Below are positions 9,006 to 21,266 of a stretch of 64,000 nucleotides of DNA, one piece after another. The stretch comes from Erythrobacter sp. Its GTDB lineage: Bacteria > Pseudomonadota > Alphaproteobacteria > Sphingomonadales > Sphingomonadaceae. The notes under the pieces are model-generated. The model saw nothing but the letters and a program-made list of their open reading frames with translations. It was not told the DNA's origin and did not search any database. The stretch's first letter is position 1, and each line of letters begins with the position of its first letter. Both the position numbers and the translations under genes were made by a program. The stretch lies in the NCBI GenBank assembly GCA_009993605.1, contig JAACTB010000014.1, positions 1-64,000 of the forward strand, in the 5' to 3' direction.

Positions 9006-12000
9006 ATGGGTTCCAAGCAAGCCGCCCCGAAACAGACCGACGGGCAGGCGCCCGCCATCGATTCCAAGCTCGTCGAACGGCTGGCTGGAAGGATGCGCGA
9101 TTCTCTGCTTCCGGGCGATGACCCCATGGACAAGGACCGCCTGCACGAAGCCGCGCGCTTCGTTCTGGAAGCAGGCGCCGCACGCGAGATGAACCGTTCC
9201 GCGATCGCGCTGGAATCCCTGAGCGAGGAGCGGCGCTTCATGCGCATCGCCATCGTCAATGACGACATGCCCTTCCTCGTCGATTCCACCGCCGCCGCCA
9301 TCGCCGCCGCCGGGCTTTCGATCGATCGGCTGGTCCACCCCGTCGTGCCCGTGGAGCGTGCGCCGGATCGCCGCCTCGAAACCATTCTCGATAGCGATCC
9401 CGACGACGCCTTCTACGAATCGATGATCTATATCGAGACATCGCGCGTCGATGCCCGTCAGCGCCGCGAATTGATGGCGAGCCTCAAGGAAACGCTGGGC
9501 GATGTGCGCGCCGCGGTGCAGGATTGGCCGAAATTGCAGGCCGCGATGCTCGCCGATGCGGATGCGATCGCAGACGAGGGCCGGGAGGGCGAACAGGGCG
9601 CGGAAGTGCTGCGCTGGCTCAACGAAGGGATGCTCACCCAGCTCGGCCACATGATCCGCACGCGCGATGGCGACGTGGAAGACGCGCTCGGCATCTGCCG
9701 CAAGAGCGCGCAGGACCTGTTGGCGGAAAATTCCTACGAACGCGCCTTCGCCTGGTTCGAGGACAAAAAGAACACCCGCGTCCCGCTGATCATCAAGGCG
9801 AACCGCGTCGCCAACGTCCATCGCCGCGTCCCCCTCGACCTGTTCATCGTCCCGCGCTGGGAAGAGGGCAAGGCGGGCAAAAAGGTCGCCGCGCTGTCGA
9901 TCCACGCGGGCGTCTGGACCAGCGCCGCCCTCGCCGCGCCGCCGCGTTCGGTGCCGCGCCTCAAGGACCTGCTTGCTTCGATCGCCGAACGGCTGGATTT
10001 CGATTACGGCGGCCATGCCGGCAAGGCGCTGGTCCACGCGCTGACCGCGCTGCCGCACGATCTCCTCGTCGGGTTCGCCGAAAAGGATGTGGAGCGCATC
10101 GCCACCAATATGATGGCGTTGGTCGACCGCCCGCGCCCGCGCCTCGCCCTCGTCGAAGCGCCCCTGTCGCGCCACCTGTTCGCCTTCGTCTGGTTGCCGC
10201 GCGACATGCTGGCGACGCAGGTTCGCCTCGAAATCCAGGCTCTTTTGGAAACCGGCGCCGAGGCCCGGATGCTGGACTGGAGCCTCGAGGTCGAGGGCGG
10301 CAACCTCGCCATGCTGCGCTTCGTGCTCGACATCCGTGATGGCGAGGGGAATTTCGACGCCAAGGCGCTCGACGATCAACTACAGACGATGCTGCGCGGC
10401 TGGACCGAGGCGGTCGAGACCGAACTCGCCACACATTTGGAAGGCAACCGCGCCGCCGCGATCGCCCTGCGCTTCGCCGAAGCCTTTCCGACCGCCTATC
10501 GCGGCCGGTTCGGTGCGCAGGAAGCTGCACTCGACATCCTGCGCCTGCGCGCGCTGGGCCATCATGCGGTCGGCGAGCAAGGTGGGGACGAGCAGGGCCG
10601 CCAGCGCGGTGCCCGCCTCTATCGCGACCCCAGCGGCACATCCCATGCGCTGCGCCTCAAACTCTATCAGGCCGAGGGCAGCCTGCCCCTGTCGGACGCG
10701 GTCCCGACGCTCGAGAATTTCGGCTTTCATGTCCAGTCCGAAATGCCGACCTCGCTCGACGAGGGCAGGCTGGGCACGATCCACGATTTCACGCTCCGCC
10801 TCAATTCGGCGGTCGAGGCGGATGCGCTGGTCGAACGCGCCGAGACGATCGAGGACGCGATCGCCGCTGTCCTCAATGGCGAGGCGGAGAACGACTCCTT
10901 CAATCGCCTGGTCGCCGAAACCGGCCTGACCGCGCGCGAGGCGAACTGGCTACGCGCCTTCTATCGCTATCTGCGCCAGACCGGTATGGGCTTCACGATC
11001 TACACGGTAGTCGATGCGCTGAGCGGTGCATCCGACGTCACCCGCGCGCTGATCGCGCTGTTTACCGCGCGCCACGATCCCGAATTCGGGTCCGGCCGGG
11101 ACGACGCGATTGCAGAAGCGGAGGCCGCGATCAAGCGCGGGCTCGGCAAGGTCCAGGCGATCAATGACGACCGCCTGCTGCGCCTCTATCGGGCGCTGGT
11201 CGATGCGATCCTGCGCACCAACGCCTTCGCGCCCGCGGCGCAGGAGGCGCTGGCGTTCAAGATCGATTCCAAGCTCGTCCCCAACCTACCCAAGCCGATC
11301 CCCTGGCGCGAGATCTTCGTCTATTCGCGCCGCGTCGAAGGCATTCACCTGCGCGCGGGCGCGGTCGCGCGTGGCGGCCTGCGCTGGTCCGACCGGCGCG
11401 ACGACTTCCGCACCGAAATCCTCGGCCTGATGAAAGCGCAGCGCGTGAAGAACGCGGTCATCGTGCCGACCGGGGCCAAGGGCGGCTTCTATCCCAAGCA
11501 ATTGCCCGATCCGGTGACTGACCGCGACGGCTGGGCGGCGGAAGGCCAGGCCAGCTACGAAGTCTTCATTCGCACGCTGCTGTCCGTCACCGACAACATC
11601 GTGGACGAGACGGTGGTCCATCCCGAAGCGGTCGAGATTCTCGACGGCGACGATCCCTATTTCGTCGTCGCGGCGGACAAGGGCACGGCGCGCTTCTCCG
11701 ACGTCGCCAACGGCATCGCGCAGAGCCGCGACTTCTGGCTCGACGATGCCTTCGCCAGCGGCGGCTCCAACGGATACGACCACAAGGCGATGGGCATCAC
11801 CGCCAAGGGCGCGTGGGTCTCGGTCCAGCGGCATTTCCGCGAAATGGGCGTCGACGTGCAGAGTGAAGCGATCGAAGTCGTCGGCTGCGGCGACATGTCG
11901 GGCGACGTGTTCGGCAACGGGATGCTGCTGTCGCAGGCGATCAAGCTGGTCGCCGCCTTCGACCACCGCCACATCTTCATCGATCCCGATCCCGATCCCA

Positions 12001-13763
12001 AGGCCAGCTTCAAGGAACGCCAGCGCCTCTTCGACCTGCCGCGCTCGAGCTGGGAGGATTACGACGCGAAGCTGATCTCGCGAGGGGGCGGCGTGTTCCG
12101 GCGCGATGCGAAGACGATTACCCTTTCCAAGACCGCGCAGAAGGCGCTGGGCCTCAAGGAAGCGACGCACGAGCCCGATGCGGTGATCTCCGCGATCCTC
12201 AAGGCGCAGGTCGATCTCATCTGGTTCGGCGGCATCGGCACCTACATCAAGGCCGAACGCGAGAACAACGTCCAGGTCGGCGATCCCGCCAACGACGCGG
12301 TGCGGGTGGATGCGGGCGAGGTGCGTGCGAAGGTCATCGGCGAAGGCGCCAATCTGGGCGTGACGCAGGCGGGCCGGATCGAATTCGCACTCGACGGGGG
12401 CCGCATCAACACCGACTTCATCGACAATTCGGCGGGCGTCGATTGTTCGGACAACGAGGTCAACATCAAGATCGCGCTGGCCGCGGCGCGGCGGGCGGGG
12501 AAATTGTCCGAAGCGAAGCGCAACGCTCTGCTCGAACAGATGACCGACGAGGTCGCCGAGCTTGTTCTCGAAGACAACCGGATGCAGGCGCTTGCCCTGT
12601 CGATCGCCGAAACCGGCGGTTCGCGCGCATCCGAAGCGCAATTGCGCCTGATCGAGAAGCTGGAGGAAGGCGGCAATCTCGACCGGCGCACCGAAGGCCT
12701 TGCCGACGACGAAACGCTGGGCCGCCGCGCGAGCGAGGGTCTGGGCCTGACGCGGCCCGAACTCGCCGTGCTCCTCTCCTCGACCAAGCTGGTCCTGCAG
12801 GATGCGATCGAGAAAAGCCCGCTCTCGCACGACGAGGCGCTTGAGCCGATGCTGCTTGCCGCCTTCCCCGAGCCGATGCAGACAAAGTATCGCGCGGAAA
12901 TCCTCGGCCACCGGCTGCGGCGCGAACTGGTGGCGACGAAACTCGCCAACAGGATCGTGAACCGGATGGGCATGGTCCATCCCTTCGAACTCGCCGAAGA
13001 GGAAGGCGCCACGCTCGACCAGGTGGCGGCGGCCTTCGTCGTCGCGACTCAACTGTTCGACATGGAGGCGCTCTGGGCTGAAATCGATGCGGCCGAGATG
13101 CCCGAAAGCGCGCGGCTCCAATTGTTCGACCAGGCGGCGCGCGGCCTGCGCATCCAGATGGCCGATCTGATCGGAGCGGGCGTGGGCAGCGGCGATTTCG
13201 GTGCGGTTTTGGAAGAGCTCGCCCCGGGCGTCCAACGCCTGAGCGAGGAGACCGAAAACCTGCTCGCCGAGGAAACGCGCCAGCAATCGGACAAATTGAT
13301 CGACGACATGGCCGCGATCGGCGCGCCTGCCCCATTGGCGGCGCGCGTCGCGCATCTGTACGAGATGGACGGCGCGGTCGGTCTCGCCAAGCTCGCGCGC
13401 GATCAGGAGATCGAAACCTGTTCGCTCACGCGCGCCTTCACCGAGCTCGGCGCGGCGCTGGGCCTCGACTGGGCGCAGGCCACGGCGGCGATGATGAACC
13501 CGTCCGATGTGTGGGAACGGCTCTTGGTCGCGGGCCTCGCCCGGGATTTCCAGCAGATGCGGATCGAATTCCTTCGCCGCCTTTCGCGCAGGAAGGGCGC
13601 CAAGGACAACATGCCGGCCATGATCGAGAAATGGACGAGCGAGAATCAGGTCGCGGTGCGGCAGTTCCGCACGATGGTCAATCGCGCCCACGCCCAGACC
13701 CCGGTGGCTCCCGCCGCCCTCGCCCAGATCGCGAGCATGGCCCGCAACCTTCTGGGACGATAG
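9006..13763 (+). CDS. gdh: NAD-specific glutamate dehydrogenase, large (180 kDa) type
   Basis: Oxidatively deaminates glutamate to 2-oxoglutarate and ammonia with NAD in the cytoplasm; mainly catabolic. At 1,585 residues it has the length of the Bac_GDH family. The N-terminal half carries the ACT-like regulatory regions, and the catalytic part starts around residue 740 with [35 protein letters not shown], the lysine motif [14 protein letters not shown], and the Rossmann region [24 protein letters not shown] lies just before the ATG. It stands alone between the LLM oxidoreductase and the flavoprotein. Allosteric control is typical of the family but not readable here. Confidence 0.97.
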   Translation: MGSKQAAPKQTDGQAPAIDSKLVERLAGRMRDSLLPGDDPMDKDRLHEAARFVLEAGAAREMNRSAIALESLSEERRFMRIAIVNDDMPFLVDSTAAAIAAAGLSIDRLVHPVVPVERAPDRRLETILDSDPDDAFYESMIYIETSRVDARQRRELMASLKETLGDVRAAVQDWPKLQAAMLADADAIADEGREGEQGAEVLRWLNEGMLTQLGHMIRTRDGDVEDALGICRKSAQDLLAENSYERAFAWFEDKKNTRVPLIIKANRVANVHRRVPLDLFIVPRWEEGKAGKKVAALSIHAGVWTSAALAAPPRSVPRLKDLLASIAERLDFDYGGHAGKALVHALTALPHDLLVGFAEKDVERIATNMMALVDRPRPRLALVEAPLSRHLFAFVWLPRDMLATQVRLEIQALLETGAEARMLDWSLEVEGGNLAMLRFVLDIRDGEGNFDAKALDDQLQTMLRGWTEAVETELATHLEGNRAAAIALRFAEAFPTAYRGRFGAQEAALDILRLRALGHHAVGEQGGDEQGRQRGARLYRDPSGTSHALRLKLYQAEGSLPLSDAVPTLENFGFHVQSEMPTSLDEGRLGTIHDFTLRLNSAVEADALVERAETIEDAIAAVLNGEAENDSFNRLVAETGLTAREANWLRAFYRYLRQTGMGFTIYTVVDALSGASDVTRALIALFTARHDPEFGSGRDDAIAEAEAAIKRGLGKVQAINDDRLLRLYRALVDAILRTNAFAPAAQEALAFKIDSKLVPNLPKPIPWREIFVYSRRVEGIHLRAGAVARGGLRWSDRRDDFRTEILGLMKAQRVKNAVIVPTGAKGGFYPKQLPDPVTDRDGWAAEGQASYEVFIRTLLSVTDNIVDETVVHPEAVEILDGDDPYFVVAADKGTARFSDVANGIAQSRDFWLDDAFASGGSNGYDHKAMGITAKGAWVSVQRHFREMGVDVQSEAIEVVGCGDMSGDVFGNGMLLSQAIKLVAAFDHRHIFIDPDPDPKASFKERQRLFDLPRSSWEDYDAKLISRGGGVFRRDAKTITLSKTAQKALGLKEATHEPDAVISAILKAQVDLIWFGGIGTYIKAERENNVQVGDPANDAVRVDAGEVRAKVIGEGANLGVTQAGRIEFALDGGRINTDFIDNSAGVDCSDNEVNIKIALAAARRAGKLSEAKRNALLEQMTDEVAELVLEDNRMQALALSIAETGGSRASEAQLRLIEKLEEGGNLDRRTEGLADDETLGRRASEGLGLTRPELAVLLSSTKLVLQDAIEKSPLSHDEALEPMLLAAFPEPMQTKYRAEILGHRLRRELVATKLANRIVNRMGMVHPFELAEEEGATLDQVAAAFVVATQLFDMEALWAEIDAAEMPESARLQLFDQAARGLRIQMADLIGAGVGSGDFGAVLEELAPGVQRLSEETENLLAEETRQQSDKLIDDMAAIGAPAPLAARVAHLYEMDGAVGLAKLARDQEIETCSLTRAFTELGAALGLDWAQATAAMMNPSDVWERLLVAGLARDFQQMRIEFLRRLSRRKGAKDNMPAMIEKWTSENQVAVRQFRTMVNRAHAQTPVAPAALAQIASMARNLLGR

Positions 13764-13806
13764 GCACGGCTTGACCGCAGGCGTTCGAACGGCGATCCCC
13801 GCCGAC

Positions 13807-15033
13807 ATGGAGAGAGCCGATATCGTCATCGTGGGTTCGGGGCATGGCGGCGCACAGGCCGCCATCGCGCTGCGCCAGCAAGGGCACGAGGATTCGATTC
13901 TCATGCTCAGTCGCGATCGTACCCCGCCCTATGAGCGCCCGCCGCTGTCGAAGGAATATCTCGCCGGCGACAAGCCGCTCGAACGCATCCTGATCCGCCC
14001 GCCCTCCTTCTGGGAGGACAAGGGCGTTGCGGTCGAACTGGGCGTCAATGTCTCCGAAGTCGATGCGATGGCGCGCGAGGTCGTTTTGGGCGACGGGCGA
14101 CGGATCGGCTATCGCAAGCTGATCTGGGCGGGCGGGGGCGATCCGCGCCGCCTGTCCTGCCCCGGATCGGACCTCGCGGGCATCCATTCGGTGCGCCACC
14201 GCATGGACGTCGACGCCATTCGCGCCGATCTCGAAACCGGCGCACGCCGCGCCGTGGTGATCGGCGGCGGCTATATCGGGCTCGAAGCGGCAGCGATCCT
14301 GCGCAAGCTCGATTGCGAAGTCACGGTTCTCGAAGCGCAACGCCGCGTCCTCAGCCGCGTCGCGGGCGAGGAATTGAGTGGCTTCTACGAAGCGGAACAC
14401 CGCCGCCAAGGCGTCGATCTGCGGCTGGAAACCGCGGTGGAACGGATCGAGGGCAAGGACGGGAGAGTCGCCGCCGTCATCACCGACACGGGCGAAGCGA
14501 TCGCCTGCGACATCGTGGTGGTCGGCATCGGCATCGTCCCCTCTGTCGGCCCGCTGATCGGCGCGGGCGCGGCGGGATCGAACGGCGTCGATGTCGACGA
14601 ATATTGCCGCACCAGCGTGGACGACATCTACGCCATCGGCGACTGCGCGGCGCATGCCAATCCCTATGCCGACAACGCAGTGACTCGCCTGGAATCGGTG
14701 CAGAACGCACACGACATGGCGACCTGCACCGCGAAGGCGATCATGGGCGACAAGCAGCCATACGAGGCCGTGCCCTGGTTCTGGTCGAACCAGTACGATC
14801 TCAAGCTCCAGACCGTGGGCCTCTCGCTCGATCACGACGAGGCGGTGCTGCGCGGCGATCCCGAAGCGCGCAGCTTCTCGGTCGTTTATCTCAAGGAAGG
14901 CCGCGTAATCGCGCTCGATTGCGTCAATCGGGTGAAGGATTACGTCCAGGGCAAGAAGCTGATCGAAGCGCGCGCCGAAATCGATCCCGATCTGCTGGCG
15001 GACGACACGGTGCCGCTCAAAGAGCTGCTTTGA
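13807..15033 (+). CDS. FAD/NAD(P) oxidoreductase, ferredoxin-reductase type
   Basis: A 408-residue flavoprotein of the putidaredoxin/rhodocoxin reductase type, moving electrons from NAD(P)H to a ferredoxin. It has the FAD motif [14 protein letters not shown] at the N-terminus, [13 protein letters not shown], a second dinucleotide motif [16 protein letters not shown] near residue 150, the conserved [10 protein letters not shown], and a C-terminal reductase domain starting [12 protein letters not shown]. The ATG at 13807 is preferred to a TTG at 13771. The nearest likely client is the P450 at 18.4 kb, but no ferredoxin gene is in the window. Its 3' end overlaps the convergent queG gene by 17 bases. 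Confidence 0.9.
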   Translation: MERADIVIVGSGHGGAQAAIALRQQGHEDSILMLSRDRTPPYERPPLSKEYLAGDKPLERILIRPPSFWEDKGVAVELGVNVSEVDAMAREVVLGDGRRIGYRKLIWAGGGDPRRLSCPGSDLAGIHSVRHRMDVDAIRADLETGARRAVVIGGGYIGLEAAAILRKLDCEVTVLEAQRRVLSRVAGEELSGFYEAEHRRQGVDLRLETAVERIEGKDGRVAAVITDTGEAIACDIVVVGIGIVPSVGPLIGAGAAGSNGVDVDEYCRTSVDDIYAIGDCAAHANPYADNAVTRLESVQNAHDMATCTAKAIMGDKQPYEAVPWFWSNQYDLKLQTVGLSLDHDEAVLRGDPEARSFSVVYLKEGRVIALDCVNRVKDYVQGKKLIEARAEIDPDLLADDTVPLKELL

Positions 15034-16090
15034 GCCGCGCGGCGGCCCAGTCCGCCGCTTCGCGCACCACGGGATCGGGATCGCTGCGCAGATTTTCGAC
15101 CTGCTCGAGCAGGTGCGGATTCGCACTGTTTCCGGCGGCATAGAGGCAATTCCGCACGAACCGGTCGCGCCCGATCCGCTTGATCGGAGAGCCCGAAAAG
15201 AATTGCCGAAAACCGGCATCGTCGAAGCCGAGGAATTCGGCAAGGCGGGGCGCGACCAGCTCTTCGCGCGGGGCGAGCTTCAGATGACGGTGCGCGGTGT
15301 CGGCGAACTTGTTCCAGGGGCAGACCGCCAGGCAATCGTCGCAGCCATAGATGCGATTGCCCAAAGCGGCGCGGAATTCTTCCGCCACCGGCCCATTGTG
15401 CTCAATTGTCAGATACGAAATGCAGCGCCGCGCATCGAGGCGGTAGGGCGCGGGAAAGGCGTCGGTCGGGCAGGCGTCCTGACACTTTCGACACGATCCG
15501 CAAAGGTCGCGGCCCGGCGCGTCGGTTGCGAGATCGAGTGTCGTGTAGATCGCGCCGAGGAAGAGCCAGCTGCCGTGCTCACGGCTGACGAGATTGGTGT
15601 GCTTGCCCTGCCAGCCAATCCCTGCCGCCTGCCCGAGCGGTTTTTCCATCACTGGCGCGGTGTCGACGAAGACCTTCAATTCGCTCTCCGGCTCGCGCGC
15701 GATCATCCAGCGGGCGAGCGCCTTGAGCGCCTTCTTCACGACATCGTGATAATCGCGCCCCTGCGCATAGACGGAGATGCGCGCAGCTTCGGAATCACTC
15801 TCCAGAGCCAGCGGATCGCCCTCCGGCGCGTAGCTCATGCCCAATGCGATCACGCTCCGCGCGTCGGGCCAGAGGCCTTGCGGGGAGGCGCGCTGTTCCT
15901 TCCTTGCCTCCATCCATTCCATCGAGCCATGGCGATCCTCGCCCAGCCATTGCTCCAATCGCTCTCCATTCAGAGGATCGGTGGCCGCGCTCGCGAAGCC
16001 GCAGGCCGCGAAGCCAAGCGCGGTCGCTTCGGCGCGCAGATCCTCCTGAAAAGACGCGGCGTTAACCAATCTGCTGTTGCTCCGGTTCAC
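15017..16090 (-). CDS. queG: epoxyqueuosine reductase
   Basis: Cobalamin-dependent last step of queuosine synthesis in tRNA: reduces epoxyqueuosine to queuosine. The 357-residue protein has the DUF1730 N-terminal domain ([27 protein letters not shown]), two [4Fe-4S] cysteine clusters ([16 protein letters not shown] and [13 protein letters not shown]) and a C-terminal HEAT-like end. It begins with a GTG at 16090; no good upstream ATG exists. It is divergent from the ABC transporter genes and convergent with the flavoprotein gene. Confidence 0.95.
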   Translation of the reverse strand: MNRSNSRLVNAASFQEDLRAEATALGFAACGFASAATDPLNGERLEQWLGEDRHGSMEWMEARKEQRASPQGLWPDARSVIALGMSYAPEGDPLALESDSEAARISVYAQGRDYHDVVKKALKALARWMIAREPESELKVFVDTAPVMEKPLGQAAGIGWQGKHTNLVSREHGSWLFLGAIYTTLDLATDAPGRDLCGSCRKCQDACPTDAFPAPYRLDARRCISYLTIEHNGPVAEEFRAALGNRIYGCDDCLAVCPWNKFADTAHRHLKLAPREELVAPRLAEFLGFDDAGFRQFFSGSPIKRIGRDRFVRNCLYAAGNSANPHLLEQVENLRSDPDPVVREAADWAAARLKAAL

Positions 16091-16113
16091 GCGTGCCGGT
16101 TACCTGCACCCGG

Positions 16114-17081
<968 letters not shown>

Positions 17082-17085
<4 letters not shown>

Positions 17086-18278
17086 CCGCTTCGCGCCTTT
17101 CCCTGTGGCAGGCCGCCTGGGTGATCGCCCGGCGCGACATGCGCGCGATCCTGTTCAGCAAGGCCTTCCTTCTCTTCCTGCTCGGCCCGATCTTCTTCGG
17201 CGGAATCAGCCTCGGCGCAGGCATGCTCGGCGCGAAGGCGGCGGGCAGCGCGGAACCGGCCCGGCTCGCAGTGATCCTGTCGCCGCAGGAAACCGCCGAT
17301 CTGCGCCGCGCCTATGCCGAACTCGCGCCGCTGGTGGACCTGCCGATCGTCGAGGCGGTACGCGCGAACGATTCGGAGCCACGCGCGCTTCTGAAAGATC
17401 GCGACCGCAATTTCGGCGCCGTCCTGACCGGGTCGCTCGCCGCGCCACGCCTCACGGGAACGCCCGACCAGATCGAGCGGTGGCGCGGGCGCGTGGCTCT
17501 GCTGGCTGCGCGTGCCAAAGGCGACAGCGCGACTTATCCCAGCGTCGCGCTCGATCCCACCAGCAGCAGCGTCGCCAGCGCACGCACCGCGCAGACCGGG
17601 ACCGCCACGGCCGGGATTACGCTCCTGTTCCTGCTCACCATGCTGCTGGCTGGAATGGTGCTGTCCAATCTGGTCGAGGAAAAGGCCAACAAGATCATCG
17701 AAATTCTCGCCGCAGCGATCCCGATGGACGCCGTGTTCGTGGGCAAATTGTTCGCCATGCTCGGGGTCAGCTTCGTGGGGCTGGCGGTATGGGGCGCGAT
17801 TGCAGGCGTGGCCATCCTGCTCGGCGGGGCGGCGATCCCTGCGCTGGTCGCGCCCGCCGTCGGCTGGCCGCTCTTCGTCGCGCTATTCGTCGTCTATTTC
17901 GCGCTGGCCTATCTGCTGATCGGGTCGATCTTCCTCACCGTCGGCTCGATGGCGGCGACGGTGCGCGATGTGCAGACCCTGTCCATGCCCGCCACCATCG
18001 CGCAATTGGCGGTGTTCTTCCTGGCGACCTTCGCGATGACCGATATCGGATCGCCGATGGAGCTGTTCGCCAGCATCTTCCCGCTCTCCTCGCCCTACGC
18101 CATGGTGGGCCGTGCGGCGCAATCGGCGGCTTTATGGCCCCACCTGCTGGCGCTGATGTGGCAGATCATGTGGGTCGCGATCTTCGTGCGGGTGGGCGCG
18201 CGTCTGTTCCGGCGCAAGGTGATGAAATCGGGGCCTGCCGGCCGCAAGCCGAAAAAGAAGCGCGCGCCTGCCGTCTGA
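17082..18278 (+). CDS. ABC-2 type permease (NatB-like)
   Basis: A 398-residue membrane partner of the preceding ATPase. One N-terminal transmembrane helix (about 24-45) is followed by a ~130-residue extracytoplasmic domain and five or more C-terminal helices. The motif VLSNLVEEKANKIIEILAAA is the conserved cytoplasmic coupling region of ABC-2 permeases. The C-terminus is basic. Together with the ATPase it should form a complete exporter with both copies of each subunit. Confidence 0.92.
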
Positions 18279-18317
18279 CGCGGCGGGGACCGGATTCGGT
18301 TTCCAATCGCAACCCTG

Positions 18318-18332
18318 TTGACACCGATGTCA
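18318..18332. promoter_or_regulatory. candidate promoter/operator upstream of P450
   Basis: A consensus -35 TTGACA (18318-18323) is embedded in the inverted repeat TGACA-CCGA-TGTCA (18319-18332), 66 bases before the P450 start codon. The expected -10 region is poor. The arrangement suggests a repressor or activator site over the promoter; the protein is unknown. Confidence 0.35.
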
Positions 18333-18397
18333 GTTACGGCAGGATGGGTTCTCGAAATGCGCGACCGGTCGAGAGTCGCCGCCGACGGAGAGAGACC

Positions 18398-19735
18398 ATG
18401 GCCACCGCCCAAATCCAGCGGCCGCAAGTCCGCCGCGAGCCGAGCGCCTACGAAGCGCTCAAATCGCATTTCGACCAGCATCCCGAGCATCGCCCGCATC
18501 ATCCGCACAAATGGGATGTCAGCCGCAGCGACATCTACGCCGAAAACACCTGGCATCCGATCTTCCGCGAAATGCGCGAGGCGGGGCCGCTGCATTACAT
18601 CCCCGAAAGCCCCTTCGGCCCCTATTGGGCGGTCGTCGGACACAAGGCGATCCAACATATCGAGGCTCTGCCGGAAACGTTCTCCTCAAGCTGGGAACAT
18701 GGCGGGATCACCATCCTCAATCGCCTGAGCGAGGAGGAACTGGCCGAGGCAGGCGTCGACCGGCGCGAGCTGCCGATGTTCATCGCCATGGATCGCCCCG
18801 AGCACACCGGGCAGCGCCGCACCGTCGCGCCGAAATTCACCCCCAGCGCGATGACTGCGATGGAGGACGAGATCCGCCAGCGCACCGGAGAGGTGCTGGA
18901 CCGCCTGCCCCACGGCGAGACCTTCGACTGGGTCGATCAGGTCTCGATCGAGCTGACGACGGGCATGCTCGCCATCCTGTTCGGCTTCCCTTGGGAGGAT
19001 CGCCGCCTGCTGACCTTCTGGTCCGACTGGTCGGGCGATACCGAGCTCGCCTCGGTGCGCGAACTGGACAAGATACGCTGGGAAATTCTCCACGAGATGG
19101 GTGCCTATTTCCAGTCGCTCTGGGCCGAGCGCATGCAGGACTCCGAACCGGGCGACGATCTCATCTCGATGATGATCCATTCCGAAGCGATGAACCAGAT
19201 GCGGCCCGAAGAATTCATGGGCAATCTGGTGCTGCTGATCGTGGGCGGGAACGACACCACCCGCAATTCGATGAGCGGCTTCGTCTACCAGCTCGACAAG
19301 AACCCGGATGAGCGCCGGAAATTTGAGGAAGATCCATCGGTCATCCCCAATGCGGTGCAGGAAATGCTACGCCTGCAGACGCCGCTCGCGCATATGCGCC
19401 GCACCTGCACCGAGGATACCGAGGTGTTCGGCCAGACGATCAAGAAGGGCGACAAGGTCGTCCTCTGGTATCTCAGCGCAAATCGCGACGAAGACGTGTT
19501 CGAAAATCCCGACGCGCTCGACCTCACGCGCGACAACGCCCGGCGGCATATCGCCTTCGGTTACGGCATCCACCGCTGCGTCGGCGCGCGGCTGGCGGAA
19601 TTGCAGCTCAAGATCCTGCTCGAAGAAATGCACAAGCGGCGCCTGCGCGTCGATGTGGTGGGCGATGTCGAGCGGGTGCGTGCGAACTTCGTTCATGGCT
19701 TCCGCAAGCTGGAAGTCCAGGTCTCGACGTTCTGA
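18398..19735 (+). CDS. cytochrome P450, CYP153-like
   Basis: Heme-thiolate monooxygenase; CYP153 enzymes hydroxylate the terminal carbon of alkanes and related substrates. The 445-residue protein has the oxygen-binding I helix GGNDTTRNSMSG, the K-helix and following region QEMLRLQTPLAHMRRT characteristic of CYP153, and the heme ligand loop FGYGIHRCVGARLAE. The C-terminus VERVRANFVHGFRKLEVQV also fits. The start at 18398 follows GGAGAGAG. It needs a ferredoxin and a reductase: a reductase-like flavoprotein is 3.4 kb upstream, but no ferredoxin gene is visible. The P450 call is secure; the subfamily is judged by motif memory. Confidence 0.93.
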   Translation: MATAQIQRPQVRREPSAYEALKSHFDQHPEHRPHHPHKWDVSRSDIYAENTWHPIFREMREAGPLHYIPESPFGPYWAVVGHKAIQHIEALPETFSSSWEHGGITILNRLSEEELAEAGVDRRELPMFIAMDRPEHTGQRRTVAPKFTPSAMTAMEDEIRQRTGEVLDRLPHGETFDWVDQVSIELTTGMLAILFGFPWEDRRLLTFWSDWSGDTELASVRELDKIRWEILHEMGAYFQSLWAERMQDSEPGDDLISMMIHSEAMNQMRPEEFMGNLVLLIVGGNDTTRNSMSGFVYQLDKNPDERRKFEEDPSVIPNAVQEMLRLQTPLAHMRRTCTEDTEVFGQTIKKGDKVVLWYLSANRDEDVFENPDALDLTRDNARRHIAFGYGIHRCVGARLAELQLKILLEEMHKRRLRVDVVGDVERVRANFVHGFRKLEVQVSTF

Positions 19736-19797
19736 TCGCTCCCAGCGCGTGATTCCGATCAAGCACCCGTTCAGACCGGTTCCGCTATAAAGAGGGT

Positions 19798-20298
19798 ATG
19801 ACCAAAACCACCTCCTACACCATGAACCGCCGTGGCCTGTTCGGCATTCTCGGAACCGGCGCGGCTACCGCCGTGCTCGCCGCATGCGGAAGCGGGGCGC
19901 AGGCCAAGAGCTTTCCCGTCGCGCGCAGCGAAGCGGAATGGAAAAAGCGCCTCACCAAGGCGGAATTCTACGTCCTGCGCCAGGAGGGGACCGAGCGCCC
20001 CTATTCGAGTCCGCTCAACGAGGAAAAGCGCAAGGGCGTGTTCGCCTGCGCGGGGTGCGGCAACGCGGTCTATTCCTCGCGCACGAAATTCGAAAGCGGT
20101 ACGGGCTGGCCGAGCTTCTGGGATGCAATGCCCGGTGGGGTCGGCACCAGCCGCGATTTCAAGCTCGGCTATCCGCGCACCGAAGTCCACTGCGCCGATT
20201 GCGGCGGGCATCTCGGCCACATCTTCGATGACGGTCCGAAGCCGACCGGCAAGCGCCACTGCATCAACGGCGTGGCGATGGATTTTCGTCCTGCTTGA
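19798..20298 (+). CDS. msrB: peptide-methionine (R)-S-oxide reductase, exported
   Basis: Reduces the R-sulfoxide of methionine in oxidised proteins. The 166-residue protein has an N-terminal export signal with a twin arginine (NRRGLFGILG) and a lipobox-like LAAC, so it is probably an envelope lipoprotein. The MsrB domain shows both zinc CxxC pairs (CAGCG, CADCG), SGTGWPSFW and the catalytic-cysteine motif RHCINGVAMDF. The start may instead be the second ATG at 19822, directly before the RR. The functional counterpart msrA, also with a lipobox, is at 31.7 kb. Confidence 0.94.
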   Translation: MTKTTSYTMNRRGLFGILGTGAATAVLAACGSGAQAKSFPVARSEAEWKKRLTKAEFYVLRQEGTERPYSSPLNEEKRKGVFACAGCGNAVYSSRTKFESGTGWPSFWDAMPGGVGTSRDFKLGYPRTEVHCADCGGHLGHIFDDGPKPTGKRHCINGVAMDFRPA

Positions 20299-20310
20299 TC
20301 TGGCCGCCTG

Positions 20311-20326
20311 ATCAGGTCGACCTGAT
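20311..20326. terminator. candidate bidirectional terminator
   Basis: A perfect 16-base palindrome ATCAGGTCGACCTGAT lies between the convergent stops of msrB and the PilZ gene and is followed on the plus strand by TCTATTCT. The stem is only six pairs, so the call is tentative. Confidence 0.35.
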
Positions 20327-20327
20327 T

Positions 20328-20954
20328 CTATTCTGACAGCAGCACCGGGCTCTGGATCGAAGCGGCCAGACGCGCGAAATCGGCCAATGAGAAGGTCGTG
20401 TCGAAGGCGAGACCGTATTCGGGCGCCCGGCGCCAGCGGACCTTGGCCCGGATCTCGGGAAGCTCGTCGCCGGTCAGTTTGACGGTCTGAGCGATGGCGA
20501 GCGGCACGTCGCAATCGAGGCACGCGCCCTGCTGCGACAAATTGCGCGTGATCGCCTGGCCGCGCCCGGTCAGGCAGGCGACCTCGACCGGTATTTCGAT
20601 ATTCAGGCGCAATTGGCGCTTGGGATAATTGGTGGTTTCGCGGATCAGGGTTTCGACCGGAACCGGCGTCAGGAAGGTGAAGCTGCCCTCGCGCCCTTCC
20701 GAGCGCACCTTCTGCAATTCGAACGCTTCCCCATTGGGAAGCTCCAGCGCCATCCGGTCGCCGCTGGGCAGGCGGTGGAAGGCGCGCAACGAGATACCGG
20801 TGGCAGATACGTCGCGAATCACGCACACGAATTCGCCCGAGCCGCAGATGAGCTTGGCCGAGCGAATCAGCGAGGTATAGCGCGTCGCGCCCCGCTGATC
20901 GCGTTCCTGCGGGCGGTCTTCCGCCGCTTCAAAATCCGTTTCGGGATAGCCCAT
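20328..20954 (-). CDS. PilZ-domain protein
   Basis: A 208-residue cytoplasmic protein with PilZ-type segments: GATRYTSLIRSAKLICG followed by FVCVIRDVSATGISLRAF, and a second similar stretch (RQLRLNIEIPVEVACL, AITRNLSQQGACLDCD), so two PilZ domains in tandem are likely. PilZ domains bind c-di-GMP through an RxxxR and (D/N)xSxxG motif; DVSATG fits well and NLSQQG fits in the second domain. A target cannot be named. The ATG at 20954 (MGYPETDFEAAEDRP) is chosen; the ORF extends upstream to 20990 without better signals. Confidence 0.85.
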   Translation of the reverse strand: MGYPETDFEAAEDRPQERDQRGATRYTSLIRSAKLICGSGEFVCVIRDVSATGISLRAFHRLPSGDRMALELPNGEAFELQKVRSEGREGSFTFLTPVPVETLIRETTNYPKRQLRLNIEIPVEVACLTGRGQAITRNLSQQGACLDCDVPLAIAQTVKLTGDELPEIRAKVRWRRAPEYGLAFDTTFSLADFARLAASIQSPVLLSE

Positions 20955-21111
20955 CGTCCCGCAAGCCCCTGTTTTCGCACGCCACACCAACCTGCAAGAT
21001 GCGGCCGATCACACGTCCATCACCTAACCAAGCTCGGTTAAGATGGAGTAAGCGCCGAGCCGAAGCGGAGTAATCGTCGAATCCGGGCGATCGCGATCGG
21101 CAAAGAGCGGC

Positions 21112-21196
21112 TGGTGCGGGTGGCGGGACTCGAACCCGCACGTCCAAAGGACAAGGGATTTTAAGTCCCTGGCGTCTACCATTCCGCCACACCCGC
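21112..21196 (-). tRNA. tRNA-Leu (anticodon TAA)
   Basis: Reading the minus strand, the 7-base acceptor stem GCGGGTG pairs with CACCCGC, and the anticodon arm GGGACTTAAAATCCC carries TAA. The long variable arm and the T-loop GGTTCGAGTCC are those of a leucine tRNA. The 3' CCA is encoded. Length is 85 bases. Confidence 0.96.
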
Positions 21197-21266
21197 CGCC
21201 GCGCCTCGCCTAGCGTGGGCGGGCGCCCCCTGCAATCGAGCCAGGGATTGGAAAGAGGCCGCGCGC

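Noticed and set aside
11286-13904. An 872-residue open frame antisense to the glutamate dehydrogenase gene
   Set aside because: Composition is that of the reverse strand of a GC-rich gene and no family motif is present; the sense gene is complete.
17105-19735. An 876-residue open frame running through the ABC permease into the P450
   Set aside because: Only the part from 18398 is P450. The upstream part is an out-of-frame reading of the permease, open by chance because of high GC content.
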